From Diplolepis rosae (lineage: Eukaryota > Arthropoda > Insecta > Hymenoptera > Diplolepididae): 64,000 nt of DNA. The translations under genes were made by a program, and so were the position numbers. Below are positions 1 through 10,690 of this stretch, one piece after another. A model generated the notes under the pieces. That model did not search any database. It saw only the letters and a list, made by a program, of their open reading frames with translations, and was not told the origin of the DNA. The stretch covers positions 6,386,001 to 6,450,000 of the forward strand of contig JAPYXD010000727.1 in the NCBI GenBank assembly GCA_030998225.1. The letters run 5' to 3'. Position 1 is the first letter of the stretch; each line of letters starts with the position of its first letter.

Positions 1-376
1 ATGATATCACTATATACTAATAAAGAAGATAATATACATTGAATTTATTACACCTTAAGGTCATCGATTAATCGGACCATGTGAATAAATTATAGATTAC
101 TCGTTCATGTAAGATAATGTCTGTTAACTACTTTTTAGTAAAATTTTGATAGAGACCTGGAAAACTTATTGACAAATACAGTTCGGTATAAAAATTTTTG
201 CAAAATTTTCACTTAAGAGGGTCCACTTGTGTGCCGGCGGTACTTCGAGCGCTTTTTCAGGAATTCTTTTATGGAAGAACTACTTAAAATTTTTCAACGA
301 ATTATACGTTATTTTGAAGGTTTATTTTTTTATTGTACTAAATAATTTCTTCAAAAGTGTAATTTGAAGCCTAATG
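1..376. other. AT-rich DNA with no visible gene
   Basis: No open frame or splice-bounded exon stands out. The stretch leads directly into the ~95-bp tandem repeat that starts near 377. Confidence 0.6.
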
Positions 377-639
377 TACTGGCAAAACCCCTAATTATAA
401 CTCGGATTAAAGTTGGCAGTCAATACTGGGCTGGTACATGATAGCAGTACTGGTCCAATGCTATCAGTCGGTACTGGCAAGACCCCTAATTATAACTCGG
501 ATTGAAGTTGGCAGTCAGTACTAAGCTTGTACATGAAAGCGGTACTGGTACAGTGCTATCAGTCGGTACTGGCAAAACCCCTAATTATAATACGGATTGA
601 AGTTGGCAGTCAGTACTGAGCTGGTACATGAAAGCAGTA
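377..639. repeat. ~95-bp tandem repeat array, left part
   Basis: Three units repeat with a period of 95 bp. The word TACTGGCAA recurs at 377, 472 and 567, and each unit carries CCCCTAATTATAA and TTGGCAGTCA. The third unit is cut at 639 by a TIR element and the array resumes at 2570. Unit sequences differ by a few substitutions. Nothing suggests coding. Confidence 0.85.
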
Positions 640-1139
640 CACTGAGAAAAATATATCTGAATTTTTCCTGTTTTTTATAGGAATTCTACCTCAGGGGGTA
701 GACAATAGGAAAATTTGCTATTTGAAATGAAGTATATACTATTGCGAAAGTGAAATAAGAGGATAAAAAATGAAAGTATTTACTTTTTTTTATAGGAAAG
801 TTGTTATTCAAATTTTGACGGATATAGTACCTTACTTAAAGAAAATATGTACAGTAACTGAATCTAAAAAAGTCCGATAAATTATGGGACTTTCTATGGT
901 CTGTCAGATTTCCGATAAATCATCGGAATAAAAAATTCAAGTTCAAGGCAGATTTTACTGGTTTTTTTCGGACTGATGGCATTATACACGACTCTGTACA
1001 TTAGTGTGCGGCGTGTTCACGTGAGCAGTGTACTTGTGTGCGTGTGTATACAGACGTGCGTCATGCTCGAATGCAGTAATGTATTTTTGGCACACACAGT
1101 GACTTAGCGTACATGTGTACGCGTACCTATTTGAGGAAG

Positions 1140-1740
1140 TGAACTTGAAAAAATATTTATAAATTTTTGCTTTTTTTTATAAAACGCTACTTTATATGAA
1201 AACACAAAACTCCATAAAATTAATGACTTTTTATGAAGTCAACTTTAAATTTTTTTTATAGAGTCTGGTCTTTTTATGAAATGCGATTTTTTATAAAGAA
1301 ACGAATCCTCATAAAAATACTGACTTTTCATAAAGTCAACTATACAAAAATTTTATAAAGTTTAGTCTTTTAATAACAAAAAGTTCTTTATAAAAGTAGA
1401 AAACTTTATAAAACTTTCATAAGGTTTACTATATACAAAATTGGTAAATTTATTCAGTTTTCATAAAATTACATTATTAATACTCATAATGTATACATTT
1501 TTTTATAATGTTCACTTTATAAAAAAACTATATGAAAATTTTTATAAAGAATCGTACCTTTATAAGAAGACAAAACTTTATAAAAGTCAGTGATTTTATA
1601 AAGTTTTGTATTTTTATAAAAAAACGCATTTCATAAAGACAATTTTTATAAAATTTTTCATAAAGTTGACTTCATAAAAAGTCACTAATTTTATAAAATT
1701 TTTATTTTAAAAAAGTGGCTTTATAATGTTTTTAATTACT
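1140..1740. repeat. Self-complementary TTTATAAA-rich tract
   Basis: About 600 bp inside the 640-2569 element is built from short palindromic words (TTTATAAA, TTTATAAAG, TTCATAAA) spaced every 15-25 bp in both orientations. The tract can pair with itself at many registers. No coding potential is seen. Confidence 0.7.
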
Positions 1741-1914
1741 AAGGACCATCTGTATATCGCTATGTAGAATCTACATTTACAAAAACAAATTTGTTTTTTT
1801 ACGGTTGGGAAACGATTTCACCTACAACAGTAGGGTTTTTCAAAGTAAAACTCGTAAGAAAATGGGGCATCTCAGACTGTGGGTCATGTAACTAATAATC
1901 GAAGTGTCGTTGGA

Positions 1915-1992
1915 ATGGTTTCACAGGTCAGCGGTCTACGTTCTAGCCTACGGACCACGAGGACGCGAGTTCGAACCCAGCTTGGAGCAGAA
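1915..1992 (+). other. tRNA-like sequence (possible SINE or tRNA-derived piece)
   Basis: The segment contains AGTTCGAACCC, close to the pol III B-box consensus GGTTCGANNCC. It is preceded by ACGGACCACGAGG, a word typical of anticodon-arm remnants in tRNA-derived repeats. I could not fold a clean cloverleaf, so this is not called as a working tRNA. Confidence 0.35.
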
Positions 1993-2569
1993 TTATTTTC
2001 AGATTTTTTCAGCTTTACTACATAAATGTTCAAATTTCCTAATATAATTACTAACATTGTTTCATAATTGTGCATGATAATAAAAGTCTGAATAATTTCT
2101 CCTTTCACACACGTTGTCAATGATAAGTAGAAAAATGAAGGTAGAAACGTTGTAAAGAGAAAAGAGGGAAGAAGGAGAAAAGGATTCGATAATAGGGAAG
2201 ATACATTTTTGCTTTTTTTTGCGTCGAAAAAGTCCGATAAAAAAGAGGAAAAATTCTGACAAATTTATGTGAACTTTTTAGTGTTCCAATCACGGGAAAA
2301 AGTCCGATAAAAAACAGTAAAATTTACGGAATCAAAACAGTGATATTTTACTGTTTTGAAAAAGTATTAATTAGACATTTGAGTAGGAAATTATATGATG
2401 TTTTTTCGGAAAAAAGCCCCCTATTTTATAGCACAATTTCCGATGGTAAGTAAAGTCCGATAAAAAATAGGAAAATGTTCTATAAGGATTTTCTGGGGTT
2501 AAAATGCCATAAATTATAGGAGAATCTCGCCTAAAAAAAAGAAGAAACTAAGATATATTTTTCTCAGTG

Positions 2570-3180
2570 TACTGGTCCAGTGCTATCAGCCGGTACTGGC
2601 TATACCAGTGTTCGCAGAACGTGGACGTAAACGGCTCCCACCATAGATGCTTGGAGCTCATTGTGTCTTCCTCATTCAACCAACCTATGGCAGTGGAGCG
2701 AGGAAGAAGCCATGAGCTGGTAGGGTCCATGGTGGGGGCCGTTTACGTCCACGTTTTGCGAACATTGGGCTATACACCTAATTATAACTCAGCTGGGAGT
2801 TGGAAGTCAGTACTGGACTGGTACTTAAAAGCAGTACTGGTCCAGTATCATCAGCCGGTTGTACTAGCTTGACACCTAATATGATAACTCGACTGATAGT
2901 TGGCAGTCAGTACTGAGCTGGTACTTAAAAGCAGTACTGGTCCAGTATTATTAGCCGGTTGTACTAGCTTGACATCTAATATGATAACTCGACTGATAGT
3001 TGGCAGTCAGTACTGAGCTGGTACATGAAAGCAGTACTGGTACAGTGCTATCAGTCAGTACTGGCAAGACCAGGCAAGACCCCTAATTATGACTCGGATT
3101 TAAGTTGGTCGTCAATACTGGGTTGATACATGAAAGCAGTACTGGTCCAGTGCTATCAGTCGGTACTGGCACAGTACTTG
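2570..3180. repeat. ~95-101-bp tandem repeat array, right part
   Basis: This continues the array at 377-639. Units contain GGCAGTCAGTACTGAGCTGG and CAGTACTGGTCCAG; spacing drifts to about 101 bp in the later units, and the last unit ends near 3180. A separate foldback element sits inside it at about 2598-2775. Confidence 0.8.
2598..2775. mobile_element. Small foldback/MITE within the tandem array
   Basis: Inverted arms of about 36 bp carry GTTCGCAGAACGTGGACG on the left (from about 2610) and the complement of GTTCGCAAAACGTGGACG on the right (ending about 2763). The outer flanks CTATAC/GTATAG are also complementary. The ~80-bp core has higher GC than its surroundings and gives spurious open frames on both strands. 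Confidence 0.75.
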
Positions 3181-4069
3181 TTATTCTTACCTCAAGCCTG
3201 CTGTTAGTTATTCGATATGTACATAAACAGTATACGAATACATTCACACCGTTCAGTCGCAGCCAATCATATTTTTAATTACAAATACACTCAAATATAC
3301 AACCTTACATATATAAACCTAATAACTATACTTATATATAGTACGATGCGCTCTTGTCGAATCACGCATACGTTCGCTTACAATACTGAGACATAAAACT
3401 TGTAACTTTGTTAAATAGTGACTGCTAGAATAATTCAGAGCATGTGAGAGTACCAGTGTCGTGACTAGAGTTTTTGAGCCTCAACTAAGTAAAAATAAAT
3501 CAACTTTTTTTATAAATTATTAATAATATATAAGAAACGATTAATATAATTAATTAATTATTATAATTATTAATTAATATTTAGTATACATTTTTATTAT
3601 ACCTACGTATGAATTTTAATGAAAATAAATTTTGAAATGTATAATACATTAAAAAATTGCATTATTATGAAAAGTATCTTGCGTAAAAAACACAATAACA
3701 TAAATACAGTTATCATGTATTAGATGAAGTTAGTGGAACGAGTCTTGCGACTCATGGTTTACTCAACTCTCGAGTGAAGCGTAGAGTAAAATAAACGGAA
3801 AGCTCTAGTATTTTGTGATTGAATAAAAGATTGGTTTTTTATAATTATGCTACGAGTAATAATATATATTTTTGAAATCTTTAATGCGCGCTTTCATACT
3901 TTACTCTACGCTTCTGAATTTTACTTAACTGTGATTCATTCGTGGACATTTAGTACATCACACATAATTATAGTGATACTAAATAATTTCTAACTTGTCC
4001 ATATGTCCCAATTTTGATCGAAAGTTGAGTAAAATTACTTGAATTATTTTTTTACCAAAACGAAGTTAA
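3181..4069. other. Gene-free AT-rich stretch with an inverted repeat
   Basis: No gene is seen. An inverted repeat has arms at about 3755-3790 and 3895-3930 (AGCGTAGAGTAAA against TTTACTCTACGCT). About 3950-4070 (AACTTGTCCATATGTCCCAA region) is a diverged copy of sequence at about 60915-61020. Confidence 0.6.
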
Positions 4070-4206
4070 GAGACGATCCTTGCTGCCTTTTATTACATGC
4101 TTTAAATTTTCAAGTAGATATATTAGAAACAAAAAAAAGTTATCTTACATGGTTCGATTAACCTAGAAATTTGGTCACGTGACCCGGTTGATCCATGGCC
4201 TTAAAA
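4070..4206. mobile_element. MITE fragment (AAGGCCAT family), right end
   Basis: The fragment ends in GATCCATGGCCTTAAA and carries the family's AGTTATCTTACATG and GGTCACGTG words, matching the right ends of copies at 28396-28757 and 31420-31765. The left part is missing. Confidence 0.6.
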
Positions 4207-4570
4207 TAGGTCTGTTGTCTTTTTGTTCGTTGCAGGTACTGGAATGCCGGTAAGGTAGAAATCTTTGGATGTTATAACCTTAAGGCCATAAATCAACCAG
4301 ATCACGTGACCAAATTACTGTAAAAGTTCATGAAAGATAACTTTTTTAATTTCCAAAACGTCTTCCTGGAAATTTTTAAAATACAACAAAAAACGATAAA
4401 GAATATCTGTCAACTTTGTTTGAGTGAAAATTTTGAAAACATTTTTACAGTTAACTTTAATTGCAGATAATTTTTCGAGTTTTTTTCCAAATTTTTACGG
4501 AATAGAAGTTAGGAGACGTGCTTTATTGTCTTGTGTTACGTTTACCAAATTTTCGGAAAGATTCTTTGTG

Positions 4571-5605
4571 CACGGAAAAAAATTTAACTAGGCGACCGAG
4601 CGAATGAAGAATGATCCCAATTTCAAAGAATTAATGTGTTCAAATCATATAAAACTTTAGTCAAATTGTATAAACTGTTTAGGTGAAGAAGCACATTTCA
4701 CACAGTTGCTGAATAACAGAAATTATTATTTTCTACAAATTGCATATGTTTCCAATATGGTAGAATTAAGTAAAAAGTATAAATGAAATAGAAATATATA
4801 TTCCCATAGCAGCAACTTGTTTATCAGCTATTGTCAATTTCAATATCTCTATGCTAGCTATATTGTAAATCCCTGCAAGTTTATGTGGTGATGTATTTAA
4901 AATGACAACTAAAGCTTAAGTGCAATGTTTAAAGTTTAAATTACTGTAATTTTAAAGTATTAAAGGTAAGCAAACTGTTAAACGATGGCTGATTTTTATG
5001 TACGTAACATTCTCCAACAGTGGAAGTTGGATAAGTACATTCCCGTATTTGAAGGTTAGTTTTGCATATTTTTCCATTTTCATGTCTTTTTACTTACTGC
5101 AATCAAAATATGTATGTTTACAAACTGCTTGCAATTTCTTATTGTAACGAACACAAAAAGTTCTTCTAAATTTTGCTACTATTTGCGAATAAAAGCAAAA
5201 GGTTTTTTCGTTTTGAGAAAATGAAAATCCTTAATACTGATTATAAAGATTTCAAGCACGGAAAAATGATGTCATATTTTTATTTGCTTATACTCCATAA
5301 ATATATATCGTGTCACATAACCTACAAATGACTCAAAATTATTTTGTTATTGTCATGTTCTTAAGATTATAACTGCGGTAGCTATACTTTTCAATTAGCC
5401 TTCTTTTATAATTGTAAAATCTCAATTCTAGCTATAAACAGTGCCTTTCTCGACTATAGAAAATCGCTGGAATAGCTAAAGTGGTTACGGATATTCACTT
5501 TGGCTGAATCCGAGATATGCCTTCATTCGCTCGTTCGTTACCAGCTAAACGTTTAACTGTCGCAAAGAATAACTTTGCTGTCACAACTATACTTTTTTTT
5601 CCGTG
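4571..5605 (+). mobile_element. TIR element (CACGGAAAA ends) carrying a SAM-domain exon, copy 1
   Basis: The termini are CACGGAAAAAAATT and TTTTTTTTCCGTG. The element carries the SAM exon at 4985-5054. A short frame ending at 4661 (residues MKNDPNFKELM, then a stop) is also conserved in the second copy, with one upstream stop here. The second copy lies inverted at 6323-8867. At about 5265 another CACGGAAAA start lies inside, so the last ~340 bp may itself be a related MITE. No transposase is present. Confidence 0.65.
4985..5054 (+). CDS. First coding exon of a SAM-domain protein, orphan exon inside a TIR element (copy 1)
   Basis: A 70-nt exon opens with ATG and ends at a GT donor (GAAG/GTTAG). 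It encodes 23 residues plus one base: starts MADFYVRNIL, then QQWKLDKYIPVFE. The pattern LQxWxLxxYIPxFE matches the first two helices of a sterile alpha motif domain, a protein-interaction fold. No downstream SAM exon was found before the element ends at 5605, so this is probably the 5' end of an element-borne gene whose body was deleted, or a captured host exon. The second copy (6743-6812) keeps frame, length and donor. The exon alone could not make a full SAM domain. Confidence 0.5.
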
Positions 5606-6322
5606 TGAATTAAAAAAGTTATCTTACATGAACGAATAAATGTATAATTTAGTCACGTGGCCCGATTGATATAAGGGTGAATATGAAACTTGAAATAAAA
5701 AAAATTCAGTGTAGTAAAAATACTCAAACTTACATGAAAGGCTAAAACTACTGTCAAGGCAGCGTTTCATGGAGTTTTGGCTGGTTAAGTAAAACAAGGA
5801 GAGAATAAGGAAGATAATTCGTGTAAAATCATTCCCTGCACTCTACCATCTACATTCTTCTCCCACTTTGTATTCAAAAGAGCGATAATTATTAGCTTTT
5901 TAGTAAGAACCTCGATGCTTGTACCAGAACTGAAAGGGGTGGATTAAGGGGGGAAATGGAGGAAAATTGGGGAGAATCTAAGGGGCGACAAATGTTTAAA
6001 TTAAATGGAGGACGGGGTTGAGAAGGAAAGAATTTCTATTGAAGCTCGATACCCATCCCAGTCGTCGTCCAAATGACTTGCGAGTCACCCTTATTACGGC
6101 CCTAAATTTATCACACAAATTTCAGAGAGTATTTTACTAGGATAATTGCCTCGCTTTATAAGAACCTCGATATATTAAGACCAAGACGATCGAGCCTTTT
6201 GTTATTCTCTATAGGTACTATCTAGAGTCACCATAGGAAAAGTTTATTTAAGGATAGTACACCTCGTGAAAAATATTCTATCCTGATAAAATTCGATGAA
6301 AATATGTAAATAATTATTTCTA
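5606..6322. other. Spacer between two inverted CACGG elements, no gene
   Basis: Apart from the MITE tail at its left end, the spacer is ordinary intergenic DNA with a purine-rich patch at about 5935-6020 (GGGGGGAAATGGAGG). No exon is supported. Confidence 0.5.
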
Positions 6323-6742
6323 CACGGAAAAAAGTGTAGTTGTGACAGCAAAGTTAATCATTGTGACAATTAAACGTTTAGCTAATAACGAACGAGTGAA
6401 TGAAGGAATGTCTCGGAATCAGCCAAAGTGAATATCCGTAACCACTTTAGCTATAGCGATATTTCATAGTCGAGAAAGGCACTGTTTATAGCTAGAACTG
6501 AGATTTTACAATTATATGAGAAGGGTAATCGGAAAGTATAGCTACTGCAGTTATAACCTTATGAACATGACTAAAACATAAAATAATTTTGAGTCATTTA
6601 TAGGTTATGCGACACGATACATATTCAAGAAGTATAATCAAATAAAAATATGACTTAGTTTTTCCGTGCTTGAAATCTTTATAACCAGTATAAAATTGCA
6701 GTAAATAAAAAGACATGAAAATGGAAAACTTGCAAATCTAAC

Positions 6743-6812
6743 CTTCAAATGCTGGAATGTATTTATCTAACTTCGACTGCTGCAGAATGTTGCGTACAAA
6801 CGAATCGGACAT
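6743..6812 (-). CDS. SAM-domain first exon, copy 2
   Basis: A 70-nt exon with ATG at 6812 and a GT donor after 6743 reads MSDSFVRNIL then QQSKLDKYIPAFE. It differs from copy 1 at several codons but keeps the frame, the exon length and the GAAG/GTTAG donor. The Trp of copy 1 (QQWKL) is Ser here. Two copies with matching ends in opposite orientation favour transposition over a simple inverted duplication. Confidence 0.5.
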
Positions 6813-7152
6813 CGTTTATCAATTTACTCAATAATTGATATGATATTATTAATTACAATAATTTGCACTTTAAAGACTGCACTTCAACTTCAGCTGTCAT
6901 TGTGAATACATCACCACACTGTAAAAAAAATAATTCGGTAGAATTACAAAAGCAGTTGTAAATGTATAAAGCGATTGTAAAAGTACTACGTTGCACGTTA
7001 TAAAATTATTTATATTTTGTGAAATTACAATTGAATAGTAATTATGCTACGTGACACGTTTGTTTTTACAAGACGAAATGTAATAATGCAACGTTATACG
7101 TCGTAGAATTAAATATCATTGGCAAAATTACAATAGGATTATAAAATTACCA

Positions 7153-8277
7153 CACGGAAAGAAATGAAATGTCTGCTACTGCTAACTGCAGTTAGCTGTC
7201 GACTAGTTAATTGTGATTGATAAAAAGTTTGCTGAGAGAGTTAACAGTTTGCTGGGACAGTTAAAAAATGTTAGCTGCAATCGAAGTTGAAAATTTGCAT
7301 TGGACTCCTTAGCGTATTAAGAGTTGTAGCTAATCATTTGGTTGTTGCTGCTAAAACAGTTTACTCTCCTAGAAACTCTCAAAATTCGTACTCGCAGCAT
7401 TTAAAATTTTGCGCTAATATGTAAGAAGTTAGCAGCGGTTGCTAACGGCTGCTTAGACATTCCGCGTTTTCTGTGCTGCTCATGCGCACAAAGCGCGACT
7501 AGTCAGATATTATGCTGTAAATGGTAAGTTGTACACCTGTCGCGTTGTTTTAAATTTAATTTATAAATAATTCGACGATTCGCGTTAATTTATAATGCAA
7601 ATGACTGATTTGTAACTGATCTCTGAAGATTGCATTGTAGGTTTTGTAATAGGTTCTTTATTGTGCTATTTATTATCTTCTTACTGAGGTTATCTTAATT
7701 CTAAGTGTTGTATACTTGTACAATTGAGAGGCTGGACTGGCAAGTAAGTCGCTACTGTTCCCGGTAATGTTTCTACTTGTAGCTATAAGTTTGGTTATCA
7801 AAGCAGCTCACGTTTTATTCTTATTCTTAAAAATTATGCTGTGATTAAGGTTAGAACTGAATCAGTTTTTTTTCGTTTTTAATTTTGCAGGTTACGATAT
7901 GTCGCAAGAAATTAGTTGTTTTGATATAACTTGCCAGCAGACTTTTGTGAGTATAGAAGGGTTACGAGATCATTTTTTTCTTAAGCACCCAGGTGTAACT
8001 GTATTTAAATGTAGGTTTGGAAGTTCAAAATCAATGATTTTGAGTGCTACCTCTATTTCCAGCAATTGCTAATAAAATTAACTAGTACTTCAAACGCTGT
8101 TAGAACAGTCACAGTCGTTGTTACCAGTGCTAACGTAAATTAGCTGGCATCGCTAAAGTACTGTAGCGAATAGACGTTAGTATTAGCAGCTAAGACATTC
8201 GCTGTCCGTATATCAAGTAACTTTCTTAGCTGTGGTAGCGAATATTTAGCTAATGCAGCTAATTATTTTTTTCCGTG
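7153..8277 (+). mobile_element. Nested TIR element (CACGGAAA ends) with promoter-like region, intron and zinc-finger exon
   Basis: The ends are CACGGAAAGAAATGAAATG and the complement of CACGGAAAAAAATAATTAG. A GC-richer patch (about 7430-7530, with GCGCACAAAGCGCGAC) precedes a consensus donor (AAATG/GTAAGT near 7525). The acceptor TTTTGCAG at 7890 leads into the zinc-finger frame. This is the third insertion level at this locus. Confidence 0.7.
7899..8072 (+). CDS. Short C2H2 zinc-finger frame in a transposable element
   Basis: The frame is 57 residues long, starting ATG 8 nt after a TTTTGCAG acceptor. It contains C-x4-C-x12-H-x4-H (C at residues 7 and 12, H at 25 and 30: CFDITC ... HFFLKH), a single nucleic-acid-binding C2H2 finger. 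A donor-like AAATGTAG/GTTTGG near 8009-8011 suggests the natural exon ends there; the remainder, to the stop at 8072, would then be intron read-through. I infer it is the 5' coding exon of an element gene whose catalytic part was lost. Confidence 0.5.
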   Translation: MSQEISCFDITCQQTFVSIEGLRDHFFLKHPGVTVFKCRFGSSKSMILSATSISSNC

Positions 8278-8867
8278 TACGTGTCACGTGAAGCGATTTA
8301 TTTCCAACGTGATACGTAGTAATTTTACAATCCTATTGTAATTTTGCCAATGATATTTAATTCTACGACGTATAACGTTGCATTATTACATTTCGTCTTG
8401 TAAAAAAATAACGTGTCACGTAGCATAATTACTATTCAAGTGTAATTTCATAAAATATAAATAATTTTATAACGTGCAACGTAGTACTTTTACAATCACT
8501 TTATACATTTACAACTGCTTTTGTAATTCTACCGAATTATTTTTTTTACAGTGCACATAAATTTGTAGAGATTTACAATATAGCTATATAGTTTAGTGAA
8601 ATTGTCAATAGCTAATAAACAAGTTGCTGCTATGTGAATATATATTTCTATTTCATCTACACTTTTTACTTAATTCTACAATATTGGAAGCATATGCAAT
8701 TTGTAGAAAATAATAATTTCTGTTATTCAGCAACAGTATGAAATGTGCTTCATACCAAAACAGTTCATACAATTTGACTACAGTTTTATATGATTTGTAC
8801 ATATTAATTCTTTGAATTTGGGATCATTCTTCATTTGCTCAATCGCTTTGTCAAATTTTTTTCCGTA

Positions 8868-10690
8868 TAAAATATCCTTAAAAAATACATGACATATGTA
8901 TAATAGACAAGTAAAGTACAGAACAAATGGAAGGTAAATCGTTATACAAGAAACATTTGAAAAATAAATTTCATGCCCAGGTCTGAGAAAACAAAAATTA
9001 TTAAGTTTGTGCATAAAAATAATTGTGGAATATTTTTGTAAGGAAATATGGAAGTACAGTTTGTCGTTTGATCCCTCGCGTATTTTGTGATACGAAGCAT
9101 CTCTTCGCCCCTCGACTCCATCTTTCACTTCACATGCGATATTAAAGTCAGGGCAATTAGCGCGGGGGTGTATAGAAGTTGGCTAGAGGGGTTGAATAAG
9201 GTAGGGTAGACTGGGATATGATTGGCTGTCAGAGGGGTTAATCCCGGGTCAAGCCACACCTCCGTATGTCTCAATCCACCCTCGTCTTTCTCTCGGTTTT
9301 ACTCGTTTCTCATTACTCATTTCTCATTTCCCGTGGCTTGCTGAATCTTTATATCAATTTTAAACATGCTAAACTTCGTCCTGGGGCTAACGGGCTCCTT
9401 TGCAACTTTTCGTAATATCGTTGTTGTATTTTTCGATTACTCTCCATTAGTTTGCCGATCTAATACGTTTTGTTCCTCTTTTCCTTGAGATTATTGTGTT
9501 TTGTTGATTCAGGTACTTTTTCCTTGAACTATGAGAGAAGAAAATTGTACGGAAAAATTGAAAGTAAAATTAATTATTCTAAATTTTTTTTGAATGGAGA
9601 TTATCATTAGAGTGAAATAGCACACCCTACTGGAGTGGAAACCGAGTTGCACGAATGGAAGTGACTCGGTTTTTACTCAAAAAAATTGAGAGTACTTATC
9701 ACAATATCAAACTTATTTTTCGTAGATAAATATCAGATTATAATGTTTCAAAAATCGTTTTATTTTTGTGCTATTTTAATTGATGATAAATGTGAGAAAT
9801 TGAAGATTCATTAGTGTTTCAATTCAAGATCAAAGTAATAGAGACCTAAAACAAGCCAGGAAGATTTTATTATTCAATTCAAATAGCTACAAAACTCCCC
9901 GCGTAGAAAGATGCAATTATTTCCAATTGATTTGAACAAATGATAAAATTAAATATTGAAAACAAATAGAAAATCTCGATGTAACAATAATTTGAAACCA
10001 CACAAAGTAAAAAATTGTTTTTCTATACCAAGTCCTCACATTGCACAACATTTTCCAGAAAATCCGAACATGTTAAAGAACTTTTTAAAAATTTCTTTGG
10101 AATAATGATTTCTCACTTGAGAGACCGTAATTTTTACATTTTGAGCTTGATTCCCTTCTTATTTGAGAAGCTTTCTTCCCCTCGTATTTATTGTATTTAT
10201 TGTATAAAAAACATTTTCTATTTACTTTATACGAGATGAAATGCACCTAAATATTTTTATTTTAAGAACTCTATATTTTTCCCTTTTTAAAATTACTTGT
10301 AATCAATTACGACTGAAATTTTTCAAAGTAGTAAGATGTTTCTAACATTAAATATCAAATACAAAAAAAAAACCTAATTCATTCTTCAACATACATATAT
10401 AGGGTGACAACGAGTAGGTCACAAAAAAGGTTAAAAGTACGAGATGGAAGAACAAATCCGAAAGCATATTGCTATCACACTCGCACTCATAGCCCTATTC
10501 TGCAACCCATTCTGTATAAAAAAATTTAAACCTCTTTTAAAACTTATGATAGACTACTTGCAAATTTTTCAAAAATGAGCAGAATCAAATCCTTGGAGCA
10601 AAATAACATAAGTTACAATAAAATTTTTCGAAAATATACAATCATTTTTAAAATATAACAATTTAACGCAATAGTGTATTTAAAACGCGC
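8868..10690. other. Gene-free region
   Basis: Open frames at 8778-9128 (-) and 10015-10239 (+) have no recognisable domain or exon borders. About 9130-9300 is GC-richer (GCGCGGGGGTG, CCCGGGTC) and may be an old repeat or promoter, but no adjoining exon was found. The rest is AT-rich. Confidence 0.5.

Larger units (their letters stand above)
640..2569. mobile_element. TIR DNA element (CACTGAGAAAA ends), non-coding, with TA target duplication
   Basis: The ends are perfect inverted repeats over CACTGAGAAAAATATATCT (640 onward) and its complement ending at 2569. TA flanks both sides. Removing the element restores a seamless tandem-repeat unit (GCAGTA + CTGGTCC), so the insertion boundaries are directly visible. 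Inside, AAAGTCCGATAAA recurs near 869, 2229, 2299 and 2453, mostly close to the ends, as expected of subterminal transposase-binding repeats. 1140-1740 is a dense field of TTTATAAA and TTCATAAA words. No transposase frame is present, so it is non-autonomous. The CACTG terminus would suit the EnSpm/CACTA superfamily; the TA duplication would also suit Tc1/mariner. Confidence 0.8.
4278..5680. mobile_element. MITE (AAGGCCAT family) split by a CACGG element
   Basis: The left half (4278-4570) opens with CTTAAGGCCATAAATCAACC and runs to AGATTCTTTGTG. The right half (5606 to about 5680) resumes with TGAATTAAAAAAGTTATCTT and ends in GTCACGTGGCCCGATTGAT. The uninterrupted copies at 28396 and 31420 join these two parts directly, which shows that 4571-5605 is a later insertion. 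TG occurs on both sides of the insert. Confidence 0.75.
6917..8553. mobile_element. TIR element (CACTGTAAAA ends), CA target duplication
   Basis: The long inverted repeats begin CACTGTAAAAAAAATAATTC (6917) and end with the complement at 8553; about 240 bp of each arm pair, including GTGACACGTT and CAACGTAGTAC words. CA flanks both ends (6915-6916, 8554-8555). The uninterrupted homologous site in the 4571-5605 element has a single CA, so the insertion is precise. A second element at 7153-8277 lies inside it. Confidence 0.8.
6323..8867 (-). mobile_element. TIR element (CACGGAAAA ends) with SAM exon, copy 2, containing nested insertions
   Basis: This is an inverted relative of 4571-5605. It starts CACGGAAAAAAGTG and ends CAAATTTTTTTCCGT. 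Homology to copy 1 runs from 6323 to 6916 and again from 8554 to 8867. Between them lies a 1,637-bp element that is absent from copy 1. The terminal reading frame (MKNDPKFKELIC, stop at 8778) is open here where copy 1 has a stop. Confidence 0.65.

Noticed and set aside
1884..2120. 78-codon minus-strand frame with SWVRTRVLVVRR
   Set aside because: It is the translation of a tRNA-like sequence inside a TIR element.
377..3180. Regularly spaced repeats that resemble a CRISPR array
   Set aside because: The units are ~95-101-bp tandem repeats that are similar over their whole length, with no short repeat/unique spacer alternation, in a eukaryotic context.
4571..8867. Simple inverted segmental duplication carrying a host SAM gene
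   Set aside because: Homology stops at CACGG TIR ends on both sides and copy 1 cleanly splits a MITE, which fits transposition better.
8778..9128. 116-codon minus-strand frame
   Set aside because: It crosses the edge of a TIR element at 8867; only the last ~25 codons are shared with the sister copy, where a stop interrupts. Not a credible gene.
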